Part shown: piece by piece, positions 11,403-22,557 of the stretch | Layout of the letters: each line of letters starts with the position of its first letter | Position numbering within the stretch: position 1 is the stretch's first letter | NCBI GenBank assembly: GCA_026214975.1 | Contig: CM047806.1 | Coordinates: 99,285,811-99,349,810, forward strand | Direction of reading: 5' to 3' | Source of the DNA: Gentiana macrophylla | Lineage: Eukaryota > Streptophyta > Magnoliopsida > Gentianales > Gentianaceae | Length of the DNA stretch: 64,000 nucleotides | The notes under the pieces: model-generated | What the model was told of the DNA's origin: nothing | Database searches by the model: none | What the model saw: only the letters and a program-made list of their open reading frames with translations | Position numbers and translations under genes: made by a program

Positions 11403-12759
11403 ATGGACTCTTCAAATTTCATGTCTAAATTACATGTATTCAATGTTAACAATTTTGATGAATATAAAATAAGAATGTTTTCTCATCTTGCAGCAACTCA
11501 TGAGGAGACGCTGGATGTTATTAATGATGGCCTAATCAAGATTACGACTGTGATAGCCACAGGTGCAGATCAAGGAAAAGAAATATCAAAGCTTAAGAAA
11601 TATTGGACCAAAGATGATAGAAGAAGATCAAATCTTGATTTTGTTGCAAAAGATATGATCTTGAAGACTCTGGACAGTAATATGTTCATGATGATCAAAG
11701 ACTGCAAAACCGCTAAGGAGATGTGGGACAAATTGGCACTTATCAATGAAGGATCTGAGGCAGTCAAAGAAAACAAATTATCCGTTGCAAAGCAGAAATT
11801 TGAGAATTTCAAAATGAAGACTGGTGAATCCATTGATCAAATGGATAACATATTTTCAAGCATCATCAGTGAACTACAACAACTTGGACATACGTATTCA
11901 CATAAAGAAGTTTGTCTGAAAATCCTGAGAGGTCCACCTGAAAGATGGAAGATCGTCACATCACACTCAGAGGCACAATAGATCTTGCAAAGACCTACAC
12001 CTTGACTCTGATGTCTCAATTAAAGACTCATGAATTTGAGTTAAACAGTGAAGACAGTGTACCAACAGAGGAATACAAGGCCAGTGCACTGGTAGCACCC
12101 CAGCAAAGCAAAGCGGTTGACTCAAGCAGCAAAGAGTCCCAAGAGCTAAAAGAACAAATTGCTTTTTTAATCAAACGTTTTGACAGGTTTAGCAATAAAC
12201 AATTCAAAGAAAATTCATCATCAAACAAGAGGTCAAGCTCAAGCAAAGACATGAAGAAAAAAGATGATGAATACAGATGTTTCAATTGCAAAATGAAAGG
12301 ACACTTCAAGGCCGATTGTCCTGAAAAAAAAAAGACAAAGATGAAGAAAATAAGAAGTACAAGTCACCAGATAAAATTAGGAGCAAGAAAGCACTAAAAG
12401 CTGAAACAAGCAGTGAAAGTGATGAAGAATCATCTGACAATGACTCAGATGATGGTGAATGCACCAGCACAGACAATGACAAAGCATGTCTATGCTTGAT
12501 GGCAAAAAAAATTGAAGAAACAAAGGTAATATCTAGTTCATGCTCATCTAAAGCATCCACATCTGACACTGCACAATCTTCTATTTCTCTATTAGATTCT
12601 GCAAACCTAATCCGAAATCTCATGAGTAAATTTGAAGAAATTCAAACAAATAATGAAATTCTGGAACAAGAATGTGAGAATCGGTGGGAAGAAAATAAAA
12701 TATTAAAAGAAGAACTGGACAAGTTAAAAGCTGAATCAACTAGTAAGGAAGTAAACTAA
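11403..12759 (+). pseudogene. copia-1 gag (capsid and nucleocapsid), frameshifted
   Basis: The reading from the ATG at 11403 starts MDSSNFMSKLHVFNVNNFDEY, a copia gag start also seen in copia-2 (37830 leftward). The capsid part runs to 11981, where it is out of frame after LRGPPERWK. The following part (11945-12397) contains the knuckle CFNCKMKGHFKADC (CX2CX4HX4C, near 12278) and breaks in a poly-A tract at 12325. A third reading (12496-12759) is strongly charged and looks like coiled coil (EILEQECENRWEENKILKEEL), as in SIRE gags. The ATG at 11403 is preferred over 11370 because copia-2 starts at the same MDSS. Confidence 0.88.
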
Positions 12760-13480
12760 GTTGATCAACAAGCAACAGATGATCACTCATCTGGTGTTGA
12801 CAGACCGGCTGAGAAAACCTCCCAACCAGTTAAGACCACCACTGCACCACTTGATGCTCCAGCTTAAAAACCCCCAAAAAGGTTTGGATCCAGATCTGGT
12901 CTTGGCTACAATAGTCAAGATAAGAAAGGAAACAATAGACAACACAAATCTGAACCCAGGACCAACACTAGACCTAAATTCAGAAAAGGGCAGACCATAG
13001 TTTCGACTACACATCCTACACCAGTGAAGCCAAAAACCAGTGTAGTGAAACAGCAGAGTAAATCATCTTACCAGCCTACTATGGCAAAGGGTTACTGAAA
13101 GGTAAGAGAAGACTTTACCCTTCAGAAGATGATTGGAATGTTACACCCCCAAAATACAAGAAGAAACCACTTCATGCCTTGCAACATGTGTTTAGGAAAA
13201 GCCAATCCAGGAATGTTCCTAAATGCAAGAAGCAATATGAAAATAGGGTTCCTCCTGCATATTGGAGAGTGAAAAAGGATTCAAATACACCTAAAGGTAG
13301 AGAATTGTATCAGAATAATTCTATCAAGAAGTATTCTGTCATGCCTTATACATATGTGGTTGATGACTTCAACCATCCAAGGAGAAGATCCTTTGGATTT
13401 ACACTTGGAGTATGAGGCATGACTGCTAACAGATATGGACCCAAACAGTGTTGGGTACCTAAACTTGCTTAATTTGTTTT
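12760..13480 (+). pseudogene. copia-1 gag to protease linker
   Basis: Sequence between the coiled-coil end of gag and the protease. Broken readings are rich in Lys, Pro and Gln. One reading (13179-13415) has no recognisable domain. By position it is the Gag-Pol linker found in SIRE elements, now disrupted by indels. No separate gene is supported. Confidence 0.5.
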
Positions 13481-13823
13481 GTAGGATGTCTGGTACATAG
13501 ACAGTGGATGTTCCAGACATATGACAGGAAATAAAGGATGGCTGACTGACTTTACAGCTTTTGATGGACCCAAAGTTACCTTTGGAGGCAAAGAAAACCC
13601 CGGCAAGATTAAGGGGTAAGGCATCATGTTGAAGAACAATATGAAGTTTCAGAATGTGGCTTATGTCAAGGGATTGAATTTCAATCTTCTAAGCATTAGT
13701 CAATTATGTGACAAAGGCTACAATGTGAACTTCAGCAAAGAAGGATGCAAAGTGATTCACAATCAAACCAGAACAGTTGTACTTGCAGGAAAAAGAGAAG
13801 ACAACATGTATGTGGTAGATTGA
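13481..13823 (+). pseudogene. copia-1 aspartic protease and pre-integrase start
   Basis: The frame through 13485-13530 reads DVWYIDSGCSRHMTGNKGWL, with the D-S-G catalytic triad and the conserved CSRHMTG block of copia retropepsins. A stop at about 13617 interrupts it; the next reading (13626-13823) is the pre-integrase GLNFNLLSISQLCDKGYNVNF. The protease processes Gag-Pol in the virus-like particle. It is disrupted by at least one stop and one frameshift. Confidence 0.85.
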
Positions 13824-13849
13824 AAGCCAGCAAAAGCAGAAACTTGTCT

Positions 13850-14481
13850 GCTTGTCAAGAACAAACAATCAACTAGCTAGATTTGGCATAGAAGATAGAA
13901 CCATATTAACTTCAACACCATCAACAAGTTATCAAAGAACAAGCTAGTAGAAGGCCTACCAGACATTACCTTCAAAAAGGAAAGTCTTTGTGATGCATGT
14001 CAAAAAGGAAAACAGATCAAGAGTTCTTTCAATTCAAAGCCACAACAATCAACCACCAGGATTCTGCATCTCTTACATATGGATCTTTTTGGACCAGTTA
14101 CACCAGTGAGTGTAAGTAGAAAGAAATACACTTTAGTAGTGGTTGATGACTTCTCCAAGTTTACTTGGACCATATTCATGAACAAGAAAAGAGAAACACT
14201 CAAGAAGCTACCAGACATACTTAGAAGAATTCAAAATGAAAAGGAGTTGAAGATCATCAAGATAAGATCAGATAGAGGCATAGAATTCCTAAATGAAGTG
14301 ATCGGAACCTACTGTGAAGAAAATGGAGTACTACATCAACTATCAGTAGTAGGAACTCCACAACAAAATGGAGTTGCAGAAAGAAGAAATAAAACTCTAA
14401 AGGAAGCAGTTAGAACCATGATAGCAGAAGCAAGCTTACCAAAGAGATTTTGGGCTGAAGCAGCAAACACAACATGCTATA
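13850..14481 (+). pseudogene. copia-1 integrase, N-terminal two-thirds
   Basis: The zinc-finger remnant (CDACQKGKQ near 13995) is followed by the catalytic core. MDLFGPV (14079) begins it with the first Asp, IRSDRGIEF carries the second, and the Glu lies in GVAERRNKTLKEAVR. The reading is cut at NTTCY by the solo LTR at 14482 and resumes at 15955 with TQNRSIINKHHEKTPYE. The target duplication ctata accounts for the bases repeated at the join. Confidence 0.88.
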
Positions 14482-15954
14482 TGTTTAGGGTGAATTTATA
14501 GTGTTTTTAACGATATGTTTTATATCAATTTCCCCCATATGTGGATGTTTTTCATAGAAATCGAGCTTTATAATTGAAATATTGATCAAGTGGTGTTTTC
14601 AATAGTTAAATTGCAAAACGTAACAAATTATGTGCTTAAATTGTGATTTTATATTATTTTGGAGTTATGTTACACTTTGGTATGTTTTATTTATCTTTTA
14701 GATACATGTTCTCAAGCTAAAAGAGGATTAGAAGAGGCTTCATTCGGATTTTCTGATGAAGAGAAGAGATAAGGATGAGAAGGAAAGGATAAAGATGAAG
14801 AAATCAGCTTCCAGGCATGATGGACGTTCGTTCATGTCCCGTCCACTATGGACGGGTGTCCATTAAATCAAACTGGCGTCCAGGAGAAGAAATCAGAACA
14901 GAGAGTTTGGACGTTGTATGGGAAGCGTCGCCTAACGTCCAGCGGTTGGACGGGCGTCGAGTGTTCGGACGGGCGTCCGTCCGCCGACTTAGCCCTGGCC
15001 GACTTAAAACTCTATAAAAGCATTGCGCCCAACCCTAAAAGATATCAAAAATTCTTCATACACCAAATACTACTCAAAGCCGCACCACGAGGGGTTTCAA
15101 GGCGGTCACCCGAGCCTTGTGCTCGGGTGATCCGGGTTAGATTATGATGTTTTATTTTCGTTTGTTGATTCATGGAGATCATCCATTGTACCAAACTATG
15201 TGAGTTTATCTTTTAATTTATTCAATCCTTTGCTTATTTTCATGATCTTTGATTTGTTTTTTATCTTTCTATGATTTATGATGCTATTGTTTGACTAGAT
15301 CAAGAGATTGGTTGCTAATTGTTGTCTAACGTAGATGAGAATCGTTGTTAGGCTAGATCACCATAGAAAGATAGGATCTTTAATCGTTAATTCGTGACAA
15401 ATTAATTGGTTAATTATCTAGGTTGCTAGATTCTAAAATACGAGAGTTAACTTGAATCTACACCTTCGTTTTGTATGAAATTGGTCTCAACATTCGAGAG
15501 AGGAGAGATCGATAACTGAATTCACTAAGAGATTAGGAATTCATAGCTTGAGAAACGGATTCACTAAGAGATTAGGAGTTTGTATCTCGTGTAAAGGTGA
15601 AACCACAATATCGAATTAAAATCATGAGATGAACTTGGATTGAAATCACTTGGTTTGTATATTGGTTGATTCCATGTATCTTTCTTCTATGTTTTTCTTA
15701 GTTGTTATAGCTTAGATTTATTTTATCTGTTCTATGTGTTTATATGTTTATTCTTTCGTTTATTTGTTTTCATATGTAACAATTGAAAGGAATTAATAAA
15801 ACTAGATTCAACAACCCAATTCCCTGTGGATCGACCCCTTACTTATCCCGCTTTACTAGCAATTACCCGGTATTCGGCCGGTTAGGAGTTAGTTTTGCAT
15901 ATAGGCTAGGGTTTATAAATTGTTTTTGTTTAATGATGCAAAACCATCCAAACA
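14482..15954 (+). mobile_element. Solo LTR of an Athila-like gypsy family, target duplication ctata
   Basis: A 1473-bp segment starting TGTTTAGG and ending CCAAACA, flanked by ctata at 14477-14481 and 15955-15959. Its start resembles the LTRs of the Athila element nearby, and it is closer still to the reverse solo LTR at 59835-61362. Inside are palindrome motifs at about 14820-14985 (GGACGGGCGTCCGTCC, GGACGGGTGTCC), then the TATA box CTATAAAAGC near 15012. No coding sequence. It interrupts the copia-1 integrase. Confidence 0.92.
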
Positions 15955-16682
15955 CTATACTCAAAACAGATCCATCATCAACAAACATCATGAGAAAACA
16001 CCCTATGAAGTGTGGAATGGAAGAAAGCCTAACATATCTCATTTACACATGTTTGGATCTAAATATTTTGTTTTGAACCGGAATCGTAGTTCTCGGTATT
16101 GGAAGAGTTGGCTTATTCATACATTCGATGAAAAGAGCCCATTTAGGGCTTAGTGTGAAGCAATATTCATGGGATATTCGGACACCGACAAAGCTTTTAG
16201 AGTACTAAACAAAAAGAACTTTGGTGATTGAAGAATCAATTCATGTAGTGTTTGATGAACCAACTGGTTTGGTTTAAATGGCGGCGTTGAATATTTACAC
16301 ACTTTTGAAGAAGAAGCCGAACTTTGGTGACAAGACAAATCTACATGAATGAACCAACAAGCAGTGAATATTTACACACTTTTGAGCCGCACAAGGACTA
16401 CCATTCTAAATCACACTTTTGATAATCAAGATGAAGTACCAGTTTCTACAACAACAGAGCCACCAACAGAAGCTCAAGAAGTTGATAAACAAGCAAGGAA
16501 CAGTTGAAGCACCAGAACAAGCACAACTCCAACCTGACTTAAAATGGCTCAGAGATCATCTAGAAGAACAAGTCATTGGAGATATCCATACAGGTGTTAG
16601 AACCAGAAGACAACTGGAGAGTATGCTAACTTACTTTCTATTACAAGTGGAACCCAAAACAATAGATGATGTAATACAATAT
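15955..16682 (+). pseudogene. copia-1 integrase C-terminus and linker to RT
   Basis: The reading resumes with TQNRSIINKHHEKTPYEVWNG and the copia marker HMFGSKYFVLNRN. It stops at 16153, where FRA is followed by a stop instead of the usual continuation. Out-of-frame remnants of the conserved GYSDTDKAFRVLNKK block follow (about 16168-16215). Beyond that is a Gln/Glu/Thr-rich linker that reaches DVIQY at the Athila insertion point. RT resumes at 30356. Confidence 0.8.
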
Positions 16683-18277
16683 TGTTAAGGGTGATTTTAT
16701 ATGATTTATAACGTTATATTTTGTAACAATTTCCTCCATATTCGTATAATTTGCATAGAAAATTAAGTGTTTAATTGGTTTATTGAGAGAATGAGTTTTT
16801 AAACAGGTTAATCGCAAAATTGGTTAATTTATGTGTTTTATTGATGATTTTATGTTTATTTGGATGATATTACATTTTGCGATGTCCTTATTATCTTGTA
16901 GATGCACGATATTGGCTGAAAAGAGGATTAAAAGGTGTCAAGGATCGAGTTTATATGAAGGAAAAGAGATAAAGGTGAAGTCGGTTGAAGATAAAGATGA
17001 GAAAATCAAATTTTGACAAAGTGAACGCACGTCCTAAGTTCCGTCCAGTGGACGGGCGTCCAAGCCAGTGGACGGGCGTCCAGGATGGAATATTTGATTC
17101 AGAGTTCTCCCAAAAGTTGTGGACGAGTGTCTAAAATAAAGAAGAACGGGCGTCTGATCCAGCTCGGCCCGACTCGAAGTTTTTATTGAAGAATGGACGG
17201 GCGTCCAGCATAGTGGACGGGAGTCCGAGCGCCGACTTAGCAAAACCGACTTGAAAATCTATAAATAGCTGTGATTTTCTCCACATATCATCACACATTC
17301 GAACCCTAAACCCTAGGGGCGGCTCAGCTGCGCTTTTCCTTAGTTTACAATCAGTTTTCATTCAAATATTTTTTATGCACTTTTATTCAAACAAATTCGA
17401 GTTTCAAAGAGGATGTTGAAAGGCTAGACCTCCCTTGAACAAGCGTTGTGAAGCCGTTCTACCAACACTTTGATTTCGTTTCTTGATTATCTTGTGAGTA
17501 TTTTATTCAAGTTGTATCTTTATTATCGTTTATCATTGTTTATTGCAATTATATCGATAGATTATTGCATGATTGATTGTTTGTTTGATTTGGATGAAAA
17601 TCATAATTGAACCCGTAGAATCAATATAATAAATATTAGACTTTTAACCTATAAAATAACGAGAGTTAATTAGGTTGAATTTCTAGATAACTAGATTGAG
17701 AAATCTTACACCTTTGTTTTGAAAGTATTAATCTTTAAAATCGAGAGATAGAAGATTAAGAAACGAACTTTTCTAAGAAATTAGGAGTTCATACCTTGGC
17801 TAGGTGAATCACAACTTGGTTAAAAATCACGAGATAATTGAGATAGGAATTGATAGTTGTAGGATAGGTGGATCAATTGCTTGTTCGTTCGTAAAATATT
17901 GATTAAACCACTCGAATTCGAATTGCTTAGTAAAACTGCAATATTTACTTCATAATAAACTTAGAATAGATTTAGTTTAGTTAATTTTGTTAGCAACCAT
18001 ATTTCCTGGCTTTAGATCTCGATCTTCTGTCCAGTTATTTTTATTGTTAGTTTCACTCTTCGTATTAGTTCTTAGTATTCTTCCCTGTTTTAATTTCACA
18101 TCTTTTTAGTAGTAATCGTGACATAGTTAGGTTAGATAATAAAAACTAGATTAAACAACCCCGATTCCCCGTAAGATCGACCCGGTATTAACCTCTTTAC
18201 TACGATCCTTGCACTTGAGGTATATCGGATTTATAAATATTATTACTTGTTTGTTTGCATTAGATAAATCCGTGACA
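16683..18277 (+). repeat. Athila-like 5' LTR
   Basis: 1595 bp, TGTTAAGGGTG to CCGTGACA. It is 22 bases longer than the 3' LTR: one extra 20-base palindrome unit near 17061-17080 plus two single-base differences. TATA box CTATAAATAG is near 17260. The palindrome array lies just upstream of it. Confidence 0.95.
17028..17268 (+). promoter_or_regulatory. LTR promoter region: palindrome array plus TATA box
   Basis: At least six copies of a 12-base imperfect palindrome of the form GGACGGGCGTCC occur between 17040 and 17235. Three are perfect or nearly so (around 17050, 17070 and 17203); others are variants such as GGACGAGTGTCT. The TATA box CTATAAATAG follows at about 17260. Position and repetition suggest U3 enhancer elements; that function is inference. 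Confidence 0.6.
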
Positions 18278-18283
18278 AGTTTT

Positions 18284-18299
18284 TGGCGCCGTTGCCGGG
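18284..18299 (+). other. Athila-like primer-binding site (tRNA-Asp type)
   Basis: TGGCGCCGTTGCCGGG, six bases after the LTR end, complementary to the 3' end of plant tRNA-Asp. This is the usual primer of Athila-group elements. Confidence 0.9.
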
Positions 18300-18514
18300 T
18301 AACCGGACGGTTGTCTAGTTTTTATTTTCTTGCTTTAATTTTATTTCTCGTTTTTAATCTTCTTAGTTAGTTATATTTAGGTTATTAGGGTTTTTAGTAG
18401 TTAGGTTTTGTGACGTGCAATTAGGTTTTCCTAATTTTATTTCATTTTTCCCCCTATCTCTTTTCTGTCTTCTTTTCTGTTTTTGTTTCTGTCAACTCTG
18501 AATCGTTTTCAGCT

Positions 18515-18655
18515 ATTCAGACGAGCGTCCATCTAATCCGGACGCCCGTCCAGTTTTTCACCTTATTAGACGTGCGTTTGGATTTCCAAACGCCCGTTTA
18601 TTACAGTTTTCAGGCAGACGCCCGTCCAACTCCCTGGACGTCCGTCCGCCCCCCT
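18515..18655 (+). repeat. Palindrome cluster in the leader
   Basis: Between the PBS and gag are six motif variants: GACGAGCGTCC, GGACGCCCGTCC, AGACGTGCGTTTGG, AACGCCCGTTT, AGACGCCCGTCC and GGACGTCCGTCC. Most carry CC in the centre, so they are in the opposite orientation to the LTR copies (GG centre). The rest of the leader (18300-18756) shows no coding potential. Confidence 0.65.
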
Positions 18656-18756
18656 CTCTTATCTGATTTAATTTCTTTTTCTATTCTTTTCCTTTCTTTT
18701 TCTAGACTTTGAATTTTTCATTTTTAGGTTTCAACCACTTGATTTTGGTCCGGTTT

Positions 18757-20247
18757 ATGCAAATTCGAAGTCAAAAGGGGCCATTACTATATACCCCTGA
18801 CTTAGAGCGGACCATAGTCCGGCCAAACAGGCGGAAAATCCGTTCTGCGGCTAAAGCCGGGACTTATGGCTGCAGAGGATAGACGTACGTTGGCAGACTA
18901 CGCCATGCCTGGCGAAGTCAAAGTCAACCCGGCTATTGTTACTGCACAGACCTTCGAGCTAAAGCCGGGACTTATTCAGATGATGCAAAGATGCATCCAT
19001 TTTTCACGGGTTTGATCGAGAGAATCCCCATACTCACTTACATACATTCTTAGAGATATGCGGTACTACACGCATCCAAGGAGTAAGTGAGGATGCTATA
19101 AACTCAAGCTCTGTCCCATTTTCTTTAAAGGGAGAAGCTAAAGAGTGGTATACCTCTCTCCCGCTGAATCTATTACCACAGTGCGAACTTGAAAAGAATT
19201 TTTAAGTCAATATTTTCCACCTTCAAAGATGACCCAGATGTTTAAACGACATTTTCACGTTCTATCAGAAAGAAAATGAGTCATTTTTCGAATGTTGGAA
19301 GAGATTCAAGTCTCTTCTCAGAAAGTGTCCCCATCATGGCTTGCCGCTACGAAGGCAAGTCAATACTTTTTTCAGCGGATTGACCGAGCTCACAAAGGGC
19401 ATGGTCAATAGTTCTTCTGGTGGGGCATTTTTGAAGAAAACACCTGAAGAAGGGTGGGCATTGTTCGAGGACATTGCTAAATATAATTATGCTCCCTCTT
19501 ATCAAGCCATTCAAGCACCTCCTCCTCCTAAGGTTGAGGAAGTGAATATGCAAAGTTTGATCGCCATGCTGCAGAAGCAGATGGCAACATCTCAATTTTC
19601 CAATCCAATCAATCAAACTTCCCCTTTTTCACAAAACTCAGGTTCTGTATTGTGAAAGTTGCTGTCAGACTGGCCATATGATTGGCCAGTGTCAATTTAA
19701 TCCCCCTGCTCCCTGTCAAGTTAATGTTGTTCATGATTATGGACAGTATAACCAAGTCACATGTCAGAATTGTGACGATGTGGGGCATACTTCTCGTTTC
19801 TGTCCTATAAACGGACAGAGTGCTGAAGTGAATGCGTTCTTTGGCCAGTCCAATCAGAGGTTTAATCAATTCTCTGGCCAAAATAATTTTCAAAACCAAG
19901 GTTTCAGCCAGAATCCAAGTTTTAATCCAAATTCAACTTCTAATCCAAATCAAAACTTCAATCGAAACCCTGGTTTGAATCAGAACCAAATCAATAATTT
20001 TTCCAATACAAATCAAAGGTTCAATCAGAGTTGGCCTACCAATTCTAACTCTGCTTTCCAGAATCGGTCCAGCCAGCCATATTCGCAGAATCTCCAAAAC
20101 TCTCAAGGCCCCTCTCACCCCAATACTCTTGAAGCTAAAGTGGAGGAGCAAAGTAAAAACATCCAACTCCTGATGAGCACAAACAAGAATCTTGAGAGGC
20201 AATTAGGGCAATTGGCTGAACAGTTAGCTTCTAGACCCCCCGGGTAG
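18757..20247 (+). pseudogene. Athila-like gag, frameshifted
   Basis: The ATG at 18757 opens MQIRSQKGPLLYTPDLER, which fits the start of Athila gags, and is soon broken. A later in-frame part (19341-19655) contains FFSGLTELTKGMVNSSSGG. A frameshift near 19650 puts the two CX2CX4HX4C knuckles in another frame: CESCCQTGHMIGQC (about 19651-19692) and CQNCDDVGHTSRFC (about 19762-19803). A long Asn/Gln/Phe-rich tail follows, then a coiled-coil-like end (EEQSKNIQLLMSTNKNLERQL). It lacks a continuous frame. Confidence 0.85.
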
Positions 20248-21290
20248 TTGCCCAGCTTCACAGAAAAGAATCCAAAGGGTGGTCAAGTTGCTCAAACCGA
20301 TTTAAATCATAGCCAATGCACTGACCTGGTACCTTCAATTCCGTATGGTAGAGAAGAGGCCAGTGCAATGAATCTAAGATCTGGTACTCAACTAAGTGGT
20401 CTCCCGAACCAGGGAAACCACTAACCCCTCCTGCCAGTGATAAGGCAGGAGGGGAAGTCGAGCACCTAGGTTCCCCTTGGCTGCAAGAAAATACTCAGGT
20501 GGCTGATCCCCTGAGAGGTGAAAGAGTTGGAAGTCCTCAGGTGGCTGAACCCCTGAGGAATGAAGAATCAAGTGAGAGTCAGGAGGCTGATCCCCTGACT
20601 AGTAAGAAGACTGAAAAAGTGGTGAGGTGGAAGGACTTGGAAGACAAAGCTGTCAGTTCCTCCTCGAAGAAAGTCTTTTCTGAGAGTGACTTGAATAAGC
20701 TTCCATTTCCACCTAGAAAAAGCAACATCTCCCTGAGTGAGGACAAAAAGTATGAAAAAGTGCTAAACCTTCTGAAAAATACTCAGGTTAATGTTCCATT
20801 ATCCGAGGTTTTGGTTGAGATGCCTAAGTATACCAAATTCATCAAGGATGTTGTTTCTTCTAAGAAGAAGTTAGCGGACATGGATCGGTTGATTGGTGAG
20901 GATTGCTATATGATCAATTATGAAAATCTACCAATCAAGAGGGGTGACCCTGGGAAACTTGTGCTCACATTCTTTGATGGGAGGCCTAGTCTTCCCAAAC
21001 TCCTTATGTGACACAGGTGCATCCATCACTGATGCCATTGTCTCGTGTGCAAACGACTTGGTTTAAATGACCTTCTAGAACCCACTACCATGAATTTGCA
21101 ATTATTTGATAGATCTTCTAAGAAAGCTGCTGGGGATTCGAAGGGCGTATTAGTTCAAATTGATAAATTTACCTTTCCGTTGGTCGGCACGCCCTAGACA
21201 TTGAAAAGGATGAAAATGTCCCCACGATACTTGGAAGACCCTTTTCTCTCTCACAACTAGAGCCCTCATTGACTGTGATGGTGGCAAAGT
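20248..21290 (+). pseudogene. Athila-like gag-pol linker and aspartic protease
   Basis: The open part (20499-21011) has three imperfect repeats of a phrase like VADPLRGERVGSPQ (about 20499-20600), then the conserved VLVEMPKYTKFIKDVVSSKKKL. The protease active site CDTGASITD is at about 21007-21035 but in a different frame from the linker. The flap and C-terminal block (DENVPTILGRPF, then RALIDCDGGKVTIRVG near 21260-21300) are split again by indels. The enzyme cannot be made from this copy as it stands. Confidence 0.82.
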
Positions 21291-22168
21291 GACTATACGG
21301 GTTGGTGATCAAGAGGTAAGCTATAATGTCTCCAAATCCATTCAGAGACCCTCTGGTCCTCCAACCGGCTTTTCCATTGAGGATACGTTTGATGACTTCA
21401 ATGACCACATGGAAAAGCAAGTCATGGCTGTTGCAACTGAATATGAGCGATTGGTTGATAATTTGAATACTCATGGTGTGATGAGTCTAGAGCAGTTAGA
21501 AGCTGAAATTGAGAATGAGTTGTTGAAAGGAGAAGTCTTGGCAGTGGGACCACTAAGTAAACTCAGCGATGTTGAGTTAAAAAGTGGAGATCTTAAATCA
21601 AGTTTGGAATACCCCCCTGCAGATCTGGTACTGAAGCCGTTGCCTAAACATCTAAAGTATGTGTTTTTAAGAGAAGGTGACAAGCTTCCATTGATCATAT
21701 CTGCCAAGCTGTCTCGACTAGAAGAAATGAAGTTAATAAACGTCTTGAAAAAGAACGAGAAATCCTTTGGGTGGCAAGTAGGAGATATCAGAGGGATATC
21801 TCCCGACATCTGTATGCATAAGATCAAGACTAATGAGGGTGTGAAATGTGTTAGACAACCCCAGAGGAGGCTCAACCCTCATATGCAAGAGGTGGTTAAG
21901 AAAGAAATCATCAAACTTCTGGATATGGGTATCATTTATGCCATCGCTGATAGTGAATGGGTATCCCCGACTCAGGTAGTTCCCAAGAAAGGTGGAATTA
22001 GGATTGAGAAGAACGAGAAGGGAGAGGAAATAGCATTGAGGCTTGTTACTGGTTACAGAGTCTGCATTGATTACAGAAAGCTCAATGAAGTAACCATGAA
22101 AGATCATTTTCCCCTTCCGTTCATTGATCAGATGCTTGAGCGTCTGGCGGGACATGCATTCTACTGTT
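21289..22168 (+). pseudogene. Athila-like reverse transcriptase, N-terminal part only
   Basis: An open frame runs from the protease end (VTIRVGDQEV) through an acidic linker to the RT fingers: KEIIKLLDMGIIYAIADSEWVSPTQVVPKKGG, then LVTGYRVCIDYRKLNEVTMKDHFPLPFIDQMLERLAGH. RT normally continues with FLDGYSGY and the YxDD box. Here the frame enters unrelated sequence at 22169, so the palm catalytic aspartates are missing. The sequence that replaces them is an inverted piece of the element's third ORF. Confidence 0.9.
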
Positions 22169-22515
22169 CCGATCCCTCAATAACTTCACAAATAAAGGAT
22201 CAACTTGAGTTTCTAAAACAGCCCTCTCAATCAACATTGTTCGGGCTACATAATGCTTGTTGTACACATCAAGAGCCTTCGGATTTATGAACCTACGAGC
22301 CAAGGGAATAGGGATAGGAGGTCTCACATTTTGCCTAACCGGCTCAGCTCTCTCAGTTTCTTCCTCGGTTCCACCCCTAGGTTCATTTGCATCTCTCTCC
22401 CCCTGAGTCTCCGACACCCTAGTCATCTTTCTCACTAAGGGCTCATCATCAGTGTCAGAACCCGACTCAGACTCGTCTCGTAAGGGAACCCTGGATTGAC
22501 CTCTAGGAGGATTCT
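22169..22515 (-). repeat. Inverted partial copy of the third ORF, in place of RT/RNase H
   Basis: The reverse complement matches 25941-26286 at about 94 % by eye, with one single-base length difference. Read on the minus strand it is open (RDESESGSDTDDEPLVRKMTR through ARRFINPKALDVYNKHYVART) and lacks the one-base deletion that breaks the forward copy. Similarity may extend weakly to about 22550. Left of it is RT and right of it the integrase module, so the RT C-terminus and all of RNase H are absent. Confidence 0.92.
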
Positions 22516-22557
22516 TCCATCGTAAACTACCTTCATTCCCAATATCTTGATCCAGAA

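Noticed and set aside
15783..16153. Overlapping ORFs at the right end of the solo LTR as separate genes
   Set aside because: Both start in LTR sequence; only the part after 15955 is coding, and it is copia-1 integrase.
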